A stretch of DNA of 64,000 nucleotides. Source: Chamaelirium japonicum (Eukaryota > Streptophyta > Magnoliopsida > Liliales > Melanthiaceae). The notes below the pieces were generated by a model. The model saw nothing but the letters and a program-made list of their open reading frames with translations. It made no database searches and was not told the DNA's origin. Both the position numbers and the translations under genes were made by a program. Where the stretch lies: NCBI GenBank assembly GCA_947650365.1, contig OX393549.1, positions 25,775,709-25,839,708 of the forward strand, written 5' to 3'. Shown here piece after piece: positions 1-11,599 of the stretch (position 1 is the first letter of the stretch; each line of letters opens with the position of its first letter).

Positions 1-776
1 CTGGTTCCATTCAGACATGGAATGAAATTGTCCAAGGATCAGGATCCTAAGACTCCTGAGGAGAGGGAAAAGATGCAGAAGATACCTTATGCTTCAGCTA
101 GAGGGAGTCTGATGTATGCTATGTAGTGCACGAGACCAGATATATGCTATGCATTAGGTATGATGGGCAGGTATCAGTCAAATCTGGATCCAGGGCACTG
201 GACTGCTGTGAAAAGTATACTCAAGTATCTCCGTAGGATGAGAGATTATGAGTTAGTTTACTCTTCACAGGAATTGATACCAATTGGGTATGCGGATTCT
301 GACTTTGCATCAGATCCTGAATCCAGGATATCGACGTTAGGGTTTGTGTTTTCATTGGAAGGAGGCGCTGTCAGTTGGAGGAGTGTGAAGCAGGGATGCA
401 TCGCGGATTCGACAACAGAGGCAGAGTACGTTCCGACGTGCGAAGCAGGCAAGGAGGCGGTGTGGCTCAAGAAGTTCCTCACAGACTTAGGATGTGTACC
501 AGGAGCTTAAGATCATATTGTCCTTTACTGCGACAATATTATAGCGGTAGCACAATCCAAGGAGCCAAGATATCACCAGAAGAGTAAGCATATCGAACGA
601 AAATACTATATTATCCGGGACTTGCAGAAGCGAGGGGAGGTTGCAGTGACTCAAATGGCGTCTGCAGATAATATGGCGGACCCTTTCACAAAGGCGTTAC
701 CGACCAAGGCTTTTGAGAAGTATGTGGATGCCATGGGAGTTAAGATTGTTGTTCCTCGCTGGGCCAAGTGGAAGAT
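1..776 (+). pseudogene. Ty1/copia (family A) RT thumb and RNase H, 3' fragment
   Basis: This is the C-terminal part of a copia polyprotein, covering the end of reverse transcriptase and RNase H, which copy the element's RNA into DNA in the cytoplasmic particle. The longest open stretch (160-510) has the copia RNase H pattern: a YADSDFASDPESR-like first acidic motif, then SWRSVKQGC and STTEAEYV. Downstream, DPFTKALPTKAFEK (around 680-720) is the usual copia C terminus. The frame is broken by TAG at 124-126 and TAA at 508-510; the sister copy at 42348-43123 has sense codons there. A purine-rich PPT (about 763-776) abuts the LTR. The 5' part lies outside the window. The family call is secure; the element is dead. 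Confidence 0.9.
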
Positions 777-1439
777 TGTTGTAGCTCATGTGTCCTGAGA
801 ATGGATTTTCTATATTACCATTAATAAAGATGACTTTGGTTATTACTTTAATTAGAATACTACTTTAGTATATGTTAATACACATATAATAAAGGACCCT
901 AGGGAACACAGTAGGCCACTGAGGTGTATGGTGGATCCATGCTTGGGAGACCCAGTGGACCAGTTGTGTGTAAACCTAGAACTAGTTCACAACTTAGGTG
1001 ATGTCGGTCGCTTCACCGAGAACAAGCTATTGGCAGGTAGAGGATGTGGTGAAGTCTCCACCACGGGAACGTGGGATTCCCATTCACCTGACCAAGCACG
1101 ATGATCGTGTTGAACAGGAACTAAGATGCTGCACAGTTCAGTGATTCAGACATTGGTGCATAAACCGTCTTACTACTATAGATAATCTGTCCTTAACCCT
1201 GAGGGACCATGTACACTAGGTGTGACGACCAAGATCCAATAGGCCAATAGCCAAGAGCCAAGACTCCTGAGGCGGGAATGCCAAGATGGATGAGGTGAGG
1301 TGAGGTGAGGTGAGGTGTACAAGGCCATGAGTTAGCCCCACATCGCTTGGAGAGAAGGAGATCCTGAGCTGCTTATATAATTTCCCCTCCCAAACATAAA
1401 AGACGTGTTTTAAAACCGTGCGCCGCTACGGAATTCGCA

Positions 1440-1510
1440 AGAACTCCGTAGTTAAGCGTGCTCGGGCGAGAGTAGTACCAGGATGGGTGACCCCCTGGGA
1501 AGTTCTCGTG
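1440..1510 (+). other. 5S rRNA-derived segment in Cassandra LTR 1
   Basis: The sequence follows the 3' two-thirds of plant 5S rRNA: AACTCCGTAGTTAAGCGTGC covers the box A region, GATGGGTGACC the intermediate element, and CTGGGAAGTTCTCGTG box C. The 5' part of 5S rRNA is absent, so it is not a functional rRNA gene. It may keep an internal Pol III promoter, as proposed for Cassandra elements. Confidence 0.93.
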
Positions 1511-1564
1511 CGGGCACGGGCAAAGCGGACAAAATCTTGTGTGTTTGGGGCGGATGTTACAAAA

Positions 1565-1576
1565 TGGTATCAGAGC
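1565..1576 (+). other. Cassandra primer-binding site (tRNA-iMet)
   Basis: TGGTATCAGAGC, three bases after the 5' LTR, is complementary to the 3' end of plant initiator tRNA-Met, the standard primer for copia and Cassandra elements. Confidence 0.92.
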
Positions 1577-1865
1577 CAGTTCTCCTCGCAATGGGGGGGT
1601 CTAACCCTACACGAGGACGTGTAGCCCTAAGGGAGGTGGATTGTGACGACCAAGATCCAATAGGCCAATAGCCAAGGGCCAAGACTCCTGAGGCGGGAAT
1701 GCCAAGATGGATGAGGTGAGGTGAGGTGAGGTGAGGTGAGGTGTACAAGGCCATGAGTTAGCCCCACATCGCTTGGAGAGAAGGAGATCCTGAGCTGCTT
1801 ATATAATTTCCCCTCCCAAACATAGAAGACGCGTTTTAAAACCGTGCGCCGCTACAGAATTCGCA

Positions 1866-1936
1866 AGAACTCCGTAGTTAAGCGTGCTCGGGCGAGAGTA
1901 GTACCAGGATGGGTGACCCCCTGGGAAGTTCTCGTG
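1866..1936 (+). other. 5S rRNA-derived segment in Cassandra LTR 2, first unit
   Basis: Second copy of the 5S-like box A / intermediate element / box C block, nearly identical to that in LTR 1. Confidence 0.92.
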
Positions 1937-2015
1937 CGGGCACGGGCAAAGCGGACAAAATCTTGTGTGTTTGGGGCGGATGTTACAAAAACCGTGCGCC
2001 GCTACGGAATTCGTA

Positions 2016-2086
2016 AGAACTCCGTAGTTAAGCGTGCTCGGGCGAGAGTAGTACCAGGATGGGTGACCCCCTGGGAAGTCCTCGTG
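2016..2086 (+). other. 5S rRNA-derived segment, third (extra) unit
   Basis: Third copy of the 5S-like block, from a duplicated LTR end (1988-2137). Its box C reads CTGGGAAGTCCTCGTG, the canonical plant 5S form, whereas the other two copies have TTCTCGTG. Confidence 0.9.
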
Positions 2087-3649
2087 TGGGCACGGGCAAA
2101 GCGGACAATGTCTTGTGTGTTTGGGGCGGATGTTACACTAGGCTAACCAGTTATGTGGTGCTTTAATATGCCAATGTGTGCGGGCCTTCCATAGTCCAAT
2201 ACCACGGTACGTTGGGTTACCCGGATGGCGCTTGAGTGTCATATAATCCCTACAGGTTATCCGACGTTCAGTGTTGGATGGGTGCATTTTGATGAGTCAA
2301 TTTATCCATACAATTAACCCAGGCCTGGTGGTTATCAGTATAACTGATAATATTCCGGATGCTAGGCATAGCACCGAAAGGTGTGTAGTGTTATATATGG
2401 CAAGTCATCAATTCCTAGTCATATGATCGATCGAGATCTGACGGTGCTCCCCACCGCCCGAGTCGTATCATGGCACCAGTAATAGGAGGGACTAAGGATT
2501 ATCATAGAATAGTAGAGAACATGGTTACGAGGGAGCAACATAAGTTTAGGATCACTAGAGTTCAACTCGCGTCGCACTTTGGAAGGCTATGCAGGTTAAT
2601 CGGATTAGGGCTGATTAACGGAACTTTCGGTATGTTACCAGAACAGTTAATCAGGGATCCGGTTGGAGCTAGAGATCCCGAACCCTGAAGTTCCCACCAT
2701 GTCGTTGCGTGTAGAAATTGTTCCCCGATCTGGTTGGATACGTTGGATGCGAAGTAGTGCGATGGAGCGCAAGCCCGGAGCCTAAGAACCTAATTCACAA
2801 GTATTAGGGACCGTAGGGGTATTTTGATAAATACTGAAATATGGCTCAGAACATATTGAATATGGATCTTAGAATGAGCTGAATAAATCTAGAAGCTCAT
2901 AGGCGCTGACGGAACTCGATTCCGAGTAGCGCACCTCACTCAATCTCTCTTGCAGTGTTTCACTTTTCGTGAAGGGAGTTTTCGTCCAGGCTTCACGATA
3001 GACACTTGGAAACCCTAAAAATCGCCCCCTCTCATCCCTTTCTTGTAGGGGCCGGCCCTAGCTTGCTTGCAGCACTAGAAGACCGGCCCTATAAGAGGAA
3101 TAGAGAGGGAGGGGCCGGCCCAAGCCTCTCCCCTCTCCAAAAATCCGAACCCCTCTCCCTCTCTCCCTCTCTGAGGTTTTGGCCAAGGAAGAAAGGGAAA
3201 GAAGAAGGAAGAAGAAGGAGGAAGGAAGGAGAAGGAAGAAGAGAGAAAGAGAAGGAGGAGATCTCATGGCTCGCCATCGTCTTCGCAACGAATTCCTCTG
3301 TCGGCTCGTAGTCCTTGCACTCAGAGATAGGACTTCGAGGATTCCTCTATTCGCAAAGGACAAGGTGTCATCCGACAGCTTTCCTTGCGATTCACGTACG
3401 GTTCATCATCGTTCCGTTCTCTTCGGATCATAGATCCACAAGGTATGATGATTCTAAACACCAAACTAGATACATGCATGTCTTCTGTAGATTGTAGTAT
3501 GCCTCTATGGTGTCCACACATATGTCAAGATCAAAGATTTGCATGTAGATTGTTTTGAAGAATTAATTGTAATGAAACATACACCGTATGATCTTCGGAT
3601 CTATCTTTTGCTTCCGCTGCGACTCTGATAACAGTATCCAATTCCAACA

Positions 3650-3874
3650 GTGAGGAGCATGTGCAAGTGGAAAGGTGAAGCAAGTTTCGAAAATGGCTCC
3701 GGGTCGACTAACGACAATAGAGATGCCAAGGTTGACAGCCATGAAAATCAAGTATCGTTCTTCGAAGATGATGGAGTGGTAATCTTGGCAGGATTGGATA
3801 CTTGATAGTGGCATCACACACAACATTTGTTAACATAGTGCATGTTTCATCACCTATGCGGAGTGTGAAGGTGG
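3650..3874 (+). pseudogene. Copia family B: end of gag zinc knuckle and start of protease
   Basis: The segment opens with the last cysteine of a CCHC zinc knuckle; the first three ligands lie at the B gag fragment ending at 28683. It runs into an aspartic protease active-site block with the pattern WILDSGIT.N.C (around 3791-3830). Gag zinc knuckles bind the element's RNA; the protease cuts the polyprotein. A frameshift precedes the protease motif and a TAA stop follows it (about 3829). The reading frame is then interrupted by element C at 3875 and resumes at 13939. The first five bases, GTGAG, are the target duplication of the A insertion. Confidence 0.8.
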
Positions 3875-6204
3875 TGTTGGAAATAAATCCATGGTAGAGG
3901 CCCACAGCGGAAGTAAAGAGAAGGTCCGAGGACCGTGAGCGGTGTGCGTTACATATCAAAATTTTCATCGAAACGATCTACATATGCATGTATGAATCTA
4001 GCATGGCAACAACGCGAACCCCTAACGATGATCTAACACGAAAGAACAATCTAGCATGTATGCATGTTCTAATTATGTTAGATCTACTTATTAGAGATCA
4101 TACCTGCGTGCGGAATCTTTCACCGCGACAAATTTCTTCTTTGTCGATGGAGACGGGCTCGGATCTGCTCGACATAGCTTTGGTGCGACGGCTATAACTT
4201 TCTGATCCGAACTCCGATTGGGCTGAAATTTGGACTGTAGGTAGCCAACTTCGAGACGCAACTTTTGCAACAAGTTTTATGTCGTTTGGACTTCTGTAGC
4301 TCCCGAAATTGCAGAAAAAACACTGATTTTCTGTGCAGGTTCTGGACAGCAAAAGGTTGCGGGAGATGCCTTCTAGTTCACCCGATCTCACACGATGCAC
4401 GGCAACTCATCGATGGATCTCTGAGTGCCTCCATATAATGAGCCTTCTCCTTCTATGAAACACCACGCGAGGAAGACGAGTCGCCATCCAATGGCGCAAG
4501 CGAGGGAGAGAGAGACGAGAGAGGAGATGCGAAGAGAGGCGAGGGGGCGGCTAGGTTTCCCCATGGCTTGCATGGCCGGCCCTAGGGCTTGCCCATGCAT
4601 CTAATTTCATCCCCCCCTCTCTCCTTTTACCTTATATAGGGACGGCCTTATCCTTATGGATAAGCCTAGCGGATAAGTTTGATAAATTCAAACCTCTCCC
4701 TATATATCTCTTCATTTATCTCTATCTTTTCCTTGTTTTTGAAAACGGTCAAAACGAGTCAGTTTTCTGCGCCTCATGACCGGACCTTTCATCAGAGGCA
4801 ACAACCTCCTGAAACCAATAGGAACAGCCTTGACCAGTCTATCAACACTAAGGGCCGGCCCGCCTAGTACATAGTGACGCATGGTATGACCAAAACGCCC
4901 TTATGTCACTAGTTGGCCGTTCCTCGTGTACGAGACTTTGCAAGACACACATAAGTGAAGTGCACCAGTGATTTCACTATTCTCTGAGGTTCCCGTAGGG
5001 TGTCTCTAGTGAAGTCAACTAGTCAACTCGCAACATATCCCGGTGCATCGCACCCATGTGGCAAAGTCCACTTATGACAAGGAATTGCTATATGCGTCTC
5101 TGCACTAACCTAGGGTTTCCCCTTAGTGCACACACGTAGCTACGCATCTACTATGCACTAGTGCAAAGCACTCACGGAGCATATGCTTGGACTTCTCGCT
5201 TCCTCTAACTACATTCTGTGTTTCGAGGAGATGGTATAAGAACCGTACATAATGTCGATAAGGTAGAACCTTCATGGACCAGGGTTCATGGCTTCCAACT
5301 CAGACTCGATCGACACACTACCTGAGTGTACCATCGATCCTTTGAGTCCGAGTTAACCTGCGTAGCCACCCAGAGTGCGACGCAGGCTGCACTCCAATTC
5401 CCCTGGACTTACTATGTTCTCCCTCATACCCCTGCTCTTCGCTTAGTATGGTAAACTCGCTGTCCCTCCACTGGTGCCATGATGCAACTCGAGCGGTGGA
5501 GAATACCGTCAGACTCGAGTGCTCTTATGACTCGGTTCCTTCCAGGTTGACCACATACATCGTACCTCCAATCACTCTGACGAGCAACCGGATCCGTCAC
5601 CAGTCCAATTGATGACCACCTGGCCAGGGTTTAATACGACGTAGGTCAGACCATGGAACGCACCTCCCGTTAGGGGAGTGAATAGCCTGCAGAAGTGACA
5701 TGCTGATGCAACGCCAGTCGGGTAACCCAGTACACTGTGGTTTTGGATCACTGCATCCGGATCCTCACACATTGATGCGCCAAAGCACCACACAACTGGT
5801 TAGTCCACTAGACATGGTTCCTCAGGGTTTATGACCGTTTTACCCTAAGTAGAAACACAGTTTAGTGCACCAATGTCTGCTCATCGATCTGTGCACCGTG
5901 TTGGTTCTGTTTGGCCACAGACACTGTGCCTGGTAATGATCGGGGTGGAGACACCCATGCTCTGTTATCCCAACAGCCTATCCTGATAGGGCGACCAACC
6001 CTGATCAGAGCTGTGAACATATTTAGGTTACATGGGACCAGTCCCTTGAGTCTCCGACTCAAGAGGATTACCATGTAGCCATGGCTCTCTGTTCTGTAAT
6101 CAGAACACGTACTAAGGTATGTACCAATATGCAATCCTATATTATCAATCATATATAGCTAAACTATAGGTTTTTACGAGCTGTAGACCTCACTAATTCT
6201 AACA
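3875..6204 (-). repeat. 3' LTR of element C
   Basis: On the plus strand it runs from TGTTGGAAATAAATCC to ATTCTAACA and aligns along its full length with 11600-13938. A TATA-like TTATATAGGG stands near 4632. ORF-like stretches in it (for example 5862-6152, minus) recur in the other LTR and have no family signature. Confidence 0.92.
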
Positions 6205-7550
6205 ATCTCCCACTAGGTCTAACGAGGAATAACGGTGTTGAGCTCTGTAGCTTCGACATGCTGCCCAAAAGCCTTTGCAGGAATTCCCTAAAGGAATTGG
6301 CAGCATTGTCTGTAGATTCTACCTCAGTACTGCTACTTGCATTTCCTCCTATAACTGTCAGATCAAGTGGAGTTTGTTCTTGATGGGCTTCCCCTCACAG
6401 TGATGCCTAGTCTCCTTGGACCTTGCTTACCGCTCTTCTGTTGTAACAACAGATAACTGAGCCTCTGGTATGCGTCCCAAGTTCTCTAAGAACTTCCTAA
6501 GCTATACCACCTAGTAGACTACCTCGCACGCAACAACGTGCTAAGCCTCTGTGGTAGAGTCTGTGATGCACTCTTGTTTCACACTCTACCAACTACCGCT
6601 TCTAATCCCATGATAAAAAATAATCCCTGAAATCGATTCTCTGGAATACACATCTGACACCAAAGTCAGATCCTGTATGTCCAATCGATATCAGGACCTG
6701 TGAAGTGCAAGCTAACTCACAATCCTTACATAATGAGGATTTCTGAGTATACCCTTTACATCGGTCCAGAGATCTGGACCCGGGTTTGACTAAAACCGAC
6801 CCATCTTCCTGCTACGTAATAGATATCTAGCCTCGTAAACCGAATCTGGCTAGAATCTTATTTTCATACGTAGCCTGTGATAGCAAGAGAATCTTGCTCT
6901 GGTTATCTCGAGTTACCTTGATTCCCAAAGCATAACTCGCCTCACTAGGGTCTTTCACATCGAATTGTGATGACTACAAACCTTTACCGTAAATAATATT
7001 CCTACGTCATTTTCAATCAGTAGAATATCGTTAACGTAAAGTACTATATACACCCTTGTAGCTATTTCACCTTTCTTGTACCAACTTGGTTTATCCTCAT
7101 TCTGATCCAATCCGTGTGAGCGGATTCCCTTGATCAAAATAGACATTCCAGCCTGGATACTTGCATCAGTCTATAAATGGACCGTTGCAACTTGCATTCC
7201 ATATCTTCCTAACCTGCTGACACAAAGCCTGGGGCTTCTTATCCATATGTCCTTTCCAAATTCCCGTTAGGGAATAACTGTCATGACATCCATCAACCAG
7301 ATCTTCCAACTATAATGGGCTGTGATGGATTTAAGAGGATCCGTTATAGACTTAGGCATAGCTACCAGTGAGATGGTTTTGACATAGTCAATCCCTTCTC
7401 TTTTGGCAACTAATCTAGCTACTTAAGTCTTAATCGGGTGCTCTTCTTATACATCTCCTACACCCCGAAGGGTGATAGTGCTATAAGTGTCAAGACTGTT
7501 CCAAGGAACATTGATGAAAATTTGCCTCCATGGTCTTTTATCAATCAGAG
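6205..7550 (-). pseudogene. Element C reverse transcriptase and RNase H, decayed
   Basis: Reading leftwards on the reverse strand gives RT palm and thumb, then RNase H, then the PPT beside the 3' LTR. The best-preserved block (6955-7146) contains the catalytic palm motif as YVNDILLI instead of YVDD; the mutated codon lies within 7014-7037. Losing an aspartate there should abolish polymerase activity. Further left, remnants resembling a copia C terminus (DNAAN.F, around 6290) can be read in broken frames. Stops and frameshifts are frequent throughout. The family is certain from order and motifs; nothing functional remains. Confidence 0.82.
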
Positions 7551-7556
7551 CTATTG

Positions 7557-7818
7557 GAAGCTCCCACTACTTCTTCGTAGCTCTAGGGATCATCCTCCTG
7601 AAACTCTGGATTAACTATCAAAGTTTCTCCATAGTATCTTTTAGGAGCTCTGATGGTCCCACAACGACGAGGTGGTGGTGGTACAAAGGAAGCTCCCACT
7701 ACTTCTTCGTAGCTCTAGGGATCATCCTCCTGAAACTCTGGATTAACTATTGAAGTTTCTCCATAGTATCTTTCAGGAGCTCTGATGGTCCCACAACGAC
7801 GAGGTGGTGGTGGTACAA
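7557..7818 (-). repeat. 131-bp tandem duplication in the integrase-RT linker of element C
   Basis: Two copies (7557-7687, 7688-7818) differ at only a few bases. Read on the reverse strand they encode a Pro/Arg-rich stretch then RYYGET and FQEDDP, the variable linker between copia integrase and reverse transcriptase. 131 is not a multiple of three, so the duplication shifts the frame. Confidence 0.9.
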
Positions 7819-9990
7819 AAGTGAATTATTTCTATAGTGTCTAGTATACTAGTTTCTTGTATCATCTACTCCCACTACGTTTTTCAGATGCGCACTCTCT
7901 ACCAGTACCCAGTAGTTCACCCAGAACTACCTTACAGATAAACTTATGGTCTATAATATAATCTTGGTCTAGGTAGATGGTGTTCGTAAAAATGATAACC
8001 TTTCTAACCACAAGATCATAAAACAGTCCACCTTATGCCTCCTAAGGGTAACCTACAAACAGATATACCTGGAACTACATCTCCATCTCATCCCTCTTGT
8101 CCTTTTGCACAAGTGCAGGACAACCCTATATCTCGAGAAACTATAGTGTCAGCTTTCGCTTAGACCATAGCTCTCTATAGGTCTGAGGCACTGATCTAGA
8201 TGAGCGATAGTTTCATATATAAGCTACTGTTTTAAGGTACAACCCCACCAAAGGTGGGTAGTACACTTGGCGATATTCATCATACTACGGACCATGTCAA
8301 ACAAAGTTCGATTCCTTCTCTTGGAGACTTCATTCTGACGTGTCATCCTTGGAGCATTTAACTGGGAGATAATCCCATGCTCCCTCAGGATCCTATGGAA
8401 CTCGTCCGATAGTGACTTAGTCCTTTGATTAAATTGAAGAGTCTTCTATCGTCTAGACGCTCTTGGAACCATAGACGTCAAAATTAACTAACTCTCATAC
8501 CTTCGTGGCCCTTTTAGTTATTCTGCCTTCCAGATTACACTCATAGGTTAGAAGGATCTCCGATGAATCTGTGAACAGAAACTTGGCCTTTATTTACCTC
8601 TAAATTTATCTGAGGCAAAATATCTAAATCAGAGGGGTTACAAATGGGGTAGATTCTCCGAAGGATTTAGATGAATTTCAATTAGACGCTGCAGCTGTCA
8701 TGAAATCTATTTTCGAATTAGGATTAAATACAAAGAGATTATTCTGATCTATTCCTCTAGTAATGAAGCTATCTTTTCAGTTTAAGATACACACCTACGG
8801 TGCTGTCTAAAACTAAAAACTTCATTTACTAAGGTGGAAACAGAACTACATCTCTAAAAATCAAAATCCGTGTTTTGGAAAAATTAAGACAATCATATCT
8901 AACAGCTTCCACAGTGGCTTATGGCATCAGTACCTATGTTAGGATTAGTTCACTATAAAGTAACCTTCTACTTTCCTTGAATCTCTGTAGATACGAAGTC
9001 TACATTCCAAGAAGCAGAAGAACTACTACTAAATAGTGTTTTAACCCCTAACACACTGAGTCCATACTCAATCTTCAAATAGCCCCTAGACTCGCCAAAG
9101 CGGAGACACTTTCGTCTTTAGCGTTACCATACTTAGGAGTCCATACTAGTTTCTGTATTAGAATTGTTTTCGATCTCTTATAAGTTACTCCTTTAGGTTC
9201 TTCTAAAGAAGACCTAGGTTAAGCACTAAAGGCTTTGCCTTTAATCTTGATTTCATTCTTTGTCTCTTGGAAATCTCCTTAGAAGTTCTATATTTATCAT
9301 CTCTAACTTGTTAAAGCTAAAGTCTCTGATAACGCCTTCGAAGGTTCCAGACAAGGATGCAAGGCAGACGTCTTCCATCACCTCGTCATCTGGCACCATG
9401 TCATTTGGAATCTAGTTCGATCTGGAACTGAAAGATGTGTTCCCGAACAAGCATACCCACTGACATCTCGGTACCGACAAATATCTTGGTGGATAAGCGA
9501 TGAGTCTACCGACTCCGCCTTCCAAACATCTTATGCAAGTAAAACTTATTTGAGAAGACCCGGCATATCTCTGACTTGCTTCTAAAGAGTTGTCTGCAAG
9601 TCTGCTATAACATAGAACTTGCACATCTCCTTAGACTCTCGCTAGCCATTATATGCCCTAGTTAGTGCCCTAGTGATATCTGGACTCGTTAGGTCTAGTA
9701 CAGGGATATTTAGATTGCTAGCCAATGTACGTTTACTACCCTAAGCATAAACTAAAGATAGCGCTTCCGCTCTACGTAGTTAGAGACCCGATAAGTGGTT
9801 CTCCCATGGGATAGCGGATAGGGGAACTATATGGTTGAATGAAAACGAATGCAAAATAACTTATTTTATGAATTTTGAAAATAAGCTAATTATATCCAAA
9901 TGTCAATGCTACCCTCACAGCGAAGACACCTCTATGGATTAATTAACCATGTATGTAAGATCTCGGAATCAACTACACCTGCCCTAGGGG
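7819..9990 (-). pseudogene. Element C gag-protease-integrase region, heavily decayed
   Basis: By position between the leader (right) and the RT (left), this 2.2 kb must hold gag, protease and integrase on the reverse strand. No reading frame longer than about 70 codons survives and I could not pick out an intact zinc knuckle or DDE triad. The integrase-like part is toward 7850-8700 and gag toward 9250-9860, judged only from element order and scattered short similarities. Treat the inner boundaries as approximate. Confidence 0.55.
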
Positions 9991-11585
9991 GCATCATGCA
10001 GCGTTAATCCGCTTACACGGGCCTTTCCTTGACCCAGTCCAAATCTGCCAACTAAGGGCTTTGATGGACCATGGTTATCTTTTGGCCAGTGCCACGTGAT
10101 CCCCATTGTGCAAGCAACGGATGCCTCACGTCCACTTTGGATGCTTACCCACAAGCCTAGGTAGTTACGACACGGGAGTTCATGCGGCCCCCACTAGGGT
10201 GGGATAAAAAGCTCTTCTCTCCTGGCCCTATAACTGCCATATCCTGAAGGAGACCGCTAAGTTATCTGGCATGAAAAAACATAACCCTCACCCTAGGGGG
10301 TGTCGAGCTATACCCTTCCACCCAGACACAGAGCAGTTGGTTGTGGAGGCCAGAGGATCTCGACGAGTCCTCTTACACATCCCTTATTATAGTTGAGGGT
10401 TATTTAATGCAAGTATGAGTGTACACTAAGGTCACGACAACCTATAAACTAGACCCTGGTTATACCGTGCTCCCACTAGTGTTTCAAGCCTTTCGTGAAG
10501 CATTAATCGATCTCAGAATATCATAGTCCCTGCCTCAAGTGGATTTCTCCACTCAAGGGTCATATTACATATCCCAAAAACATCGATGCTCCGCAAACTT
10601 GGCTATCACGCTAATGCCCTGGAGCCTAGCCTAAGGTCAGACTGACTGGAAAGGTCTCCCACTACCATGGTGCCTCATTTATAAATTTGACGATTGATGT
10701 CATAGTAGAATTCCAACTCATTCTAGGTTTCGATGCTGGCCAAATAGGCACACCCGACTAATCGGGTGTTGACCTAATGGTGGCATAACCAAATATGAGA
10801 AATTCATGCTATCATCAAGGGTCAATTAAATAATAGGCATCACTAGTGGAATCCTATCCTAATAAGGTCGCTAGGACCCGAGGGGAAAGGGCATCCCTCT
10901 AATACAGATAATTAAATTATCGCATCGGGGTTCTCTACAGAAAAATAAAGAACTACTGAAAGAAACAAGCACACAACTGAATCAAGTTCAGGGTCCGACC
11001 CCTGAACCTGACTGGCACAGCGTAGGCTCTCTGTATCCTTCGCAAGGTTCCTCGATCCGGTGTAAGCCTCTGTATACGATCTCTTGACGCTTTCTGCCCT
11101 TTGTTGTCATCGTGTACGCTTTGCCGGATCGCCATCATCCTCCAAGGTTCCACTCGTCCTCCCGGTGGTGGATCTCCACGGTAAGCCCTCCTCTTCAATC
11201 TGTAACCGAAAAAGCTCTAGTACGCTTCGAGCAAGTACTCGCTCGTACACAATTTCCTAGAATGAAAAGGAAAACAAACCTAGCAAAAAGCCTAGGAATC
11301 AAGGGTGGTAAATCTTCACCTCTTGCCCGACTATGGCTCTAAAATCTATCCACACAGAGAAGAAAAAATATCCAGACAAAATCGCTAACACGGGGTCCGA
11401 CCCCCGGTAGCAAGCAATCATATATCCAGAATAATTTTAGAAGTGACGCCCTGCAAGAATGATTCACAGAAAACACAAAATATATACTATGCATGATCTA
11501 CTCGTAGAACCCCGATGGCTGCACATACTATTCATGCGCGCACATGACGACTTCATGAAAAACATGAAACACACACCACTAGGAT
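9991..11585 (-). other. Non-coding leader of element C
   Basis: About 1.6 kb between gag and the primer-binding site, without credible ORFs. Blocks match the family A leader at 37966-39432 in inverted orientation: AATTTAATTATC next to AGAACCCCGATG, GGTCTAAGTCTAGGAGG, and GGGGTCGGACCCC-like words. The long leader is a trait shared by A and C. Confidence 0.75.
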
Positions 11586-11599
11586 GCTCTGATACCAAT
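11586..11599 (-). other. Primer-binding site of element C (tRNA-iMet)
   Basis: GCTCTGATACCAAT on the plus strand is the reverse complement of ATTGGTATCAGAGC and directly adjoins the 5' LTR at 11600. Confidence 0.92.

Larger units (their letters stand above)
1221..2137 (+). mobile_element. Cassandra-type TRIM retrotransposon with 5S rRNA-bearing LTRs
   Basis: This is a non-coding terminal-repeat retrotransposon in miniature. LTR 1 is 1221-1561 (TGTGACGACC to GGATGTTACA). A very short internal region (1562-1641) holds a tRNA-Met primer-binding site and a purine tract (AAGGGAGGTGGA). LTR 2 runs 1642-1987 and is followed by a second copy of the 5S-bearing LTR end (1988-2137). The target duplication CTAGG is perfect (1216-1220 and 2138-2142). 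5S rRNA sequence in the LTRs is the hallmark of the Cassandra family. It would have to be mobilised by another element's enzymes. The extra 5S unit makes its right LTR partly tandem. Confidence 0.95.
777..3649 (+). repeat. 3' LTR of copia family A, carrying a Cassandra insertion
   Basis: The LTR starts TGTTGTAGC directly after the PPT and ends CCAATTCCAACA. Without the Cassandra insertion (1221-2137 plus a 5-bp TSD) it is about 1.95 kb, the same size as the sister LTR at 43124-45075, and aligns with it along its whole length. The stretch 2470-2700 is LTR, not a gene. A purine-rich segment (3180-3265) gives false Lys/Arg/Glu-rich ORFs. The right flank is GTGAG (3650-3654), matching the left flank of the A element at 28684. 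Confidence 0.88.

Noticed and set aside
1440-2086. Functional 5S rRNA genes
   Set aside because: Only the 3' two-thirds of 5S is present and each copy sits inside a retrotransposon LTR with primer-binding site and target duplication.
3006-3363. Lys/Arg/Glu-rich and Ser/Leu-rich ORFs (also at 29125-29583 and 44398-44774)
   Set aside because: They are the same purine-rich LTR segment in three A LTR copies, open on both strands because of composition.
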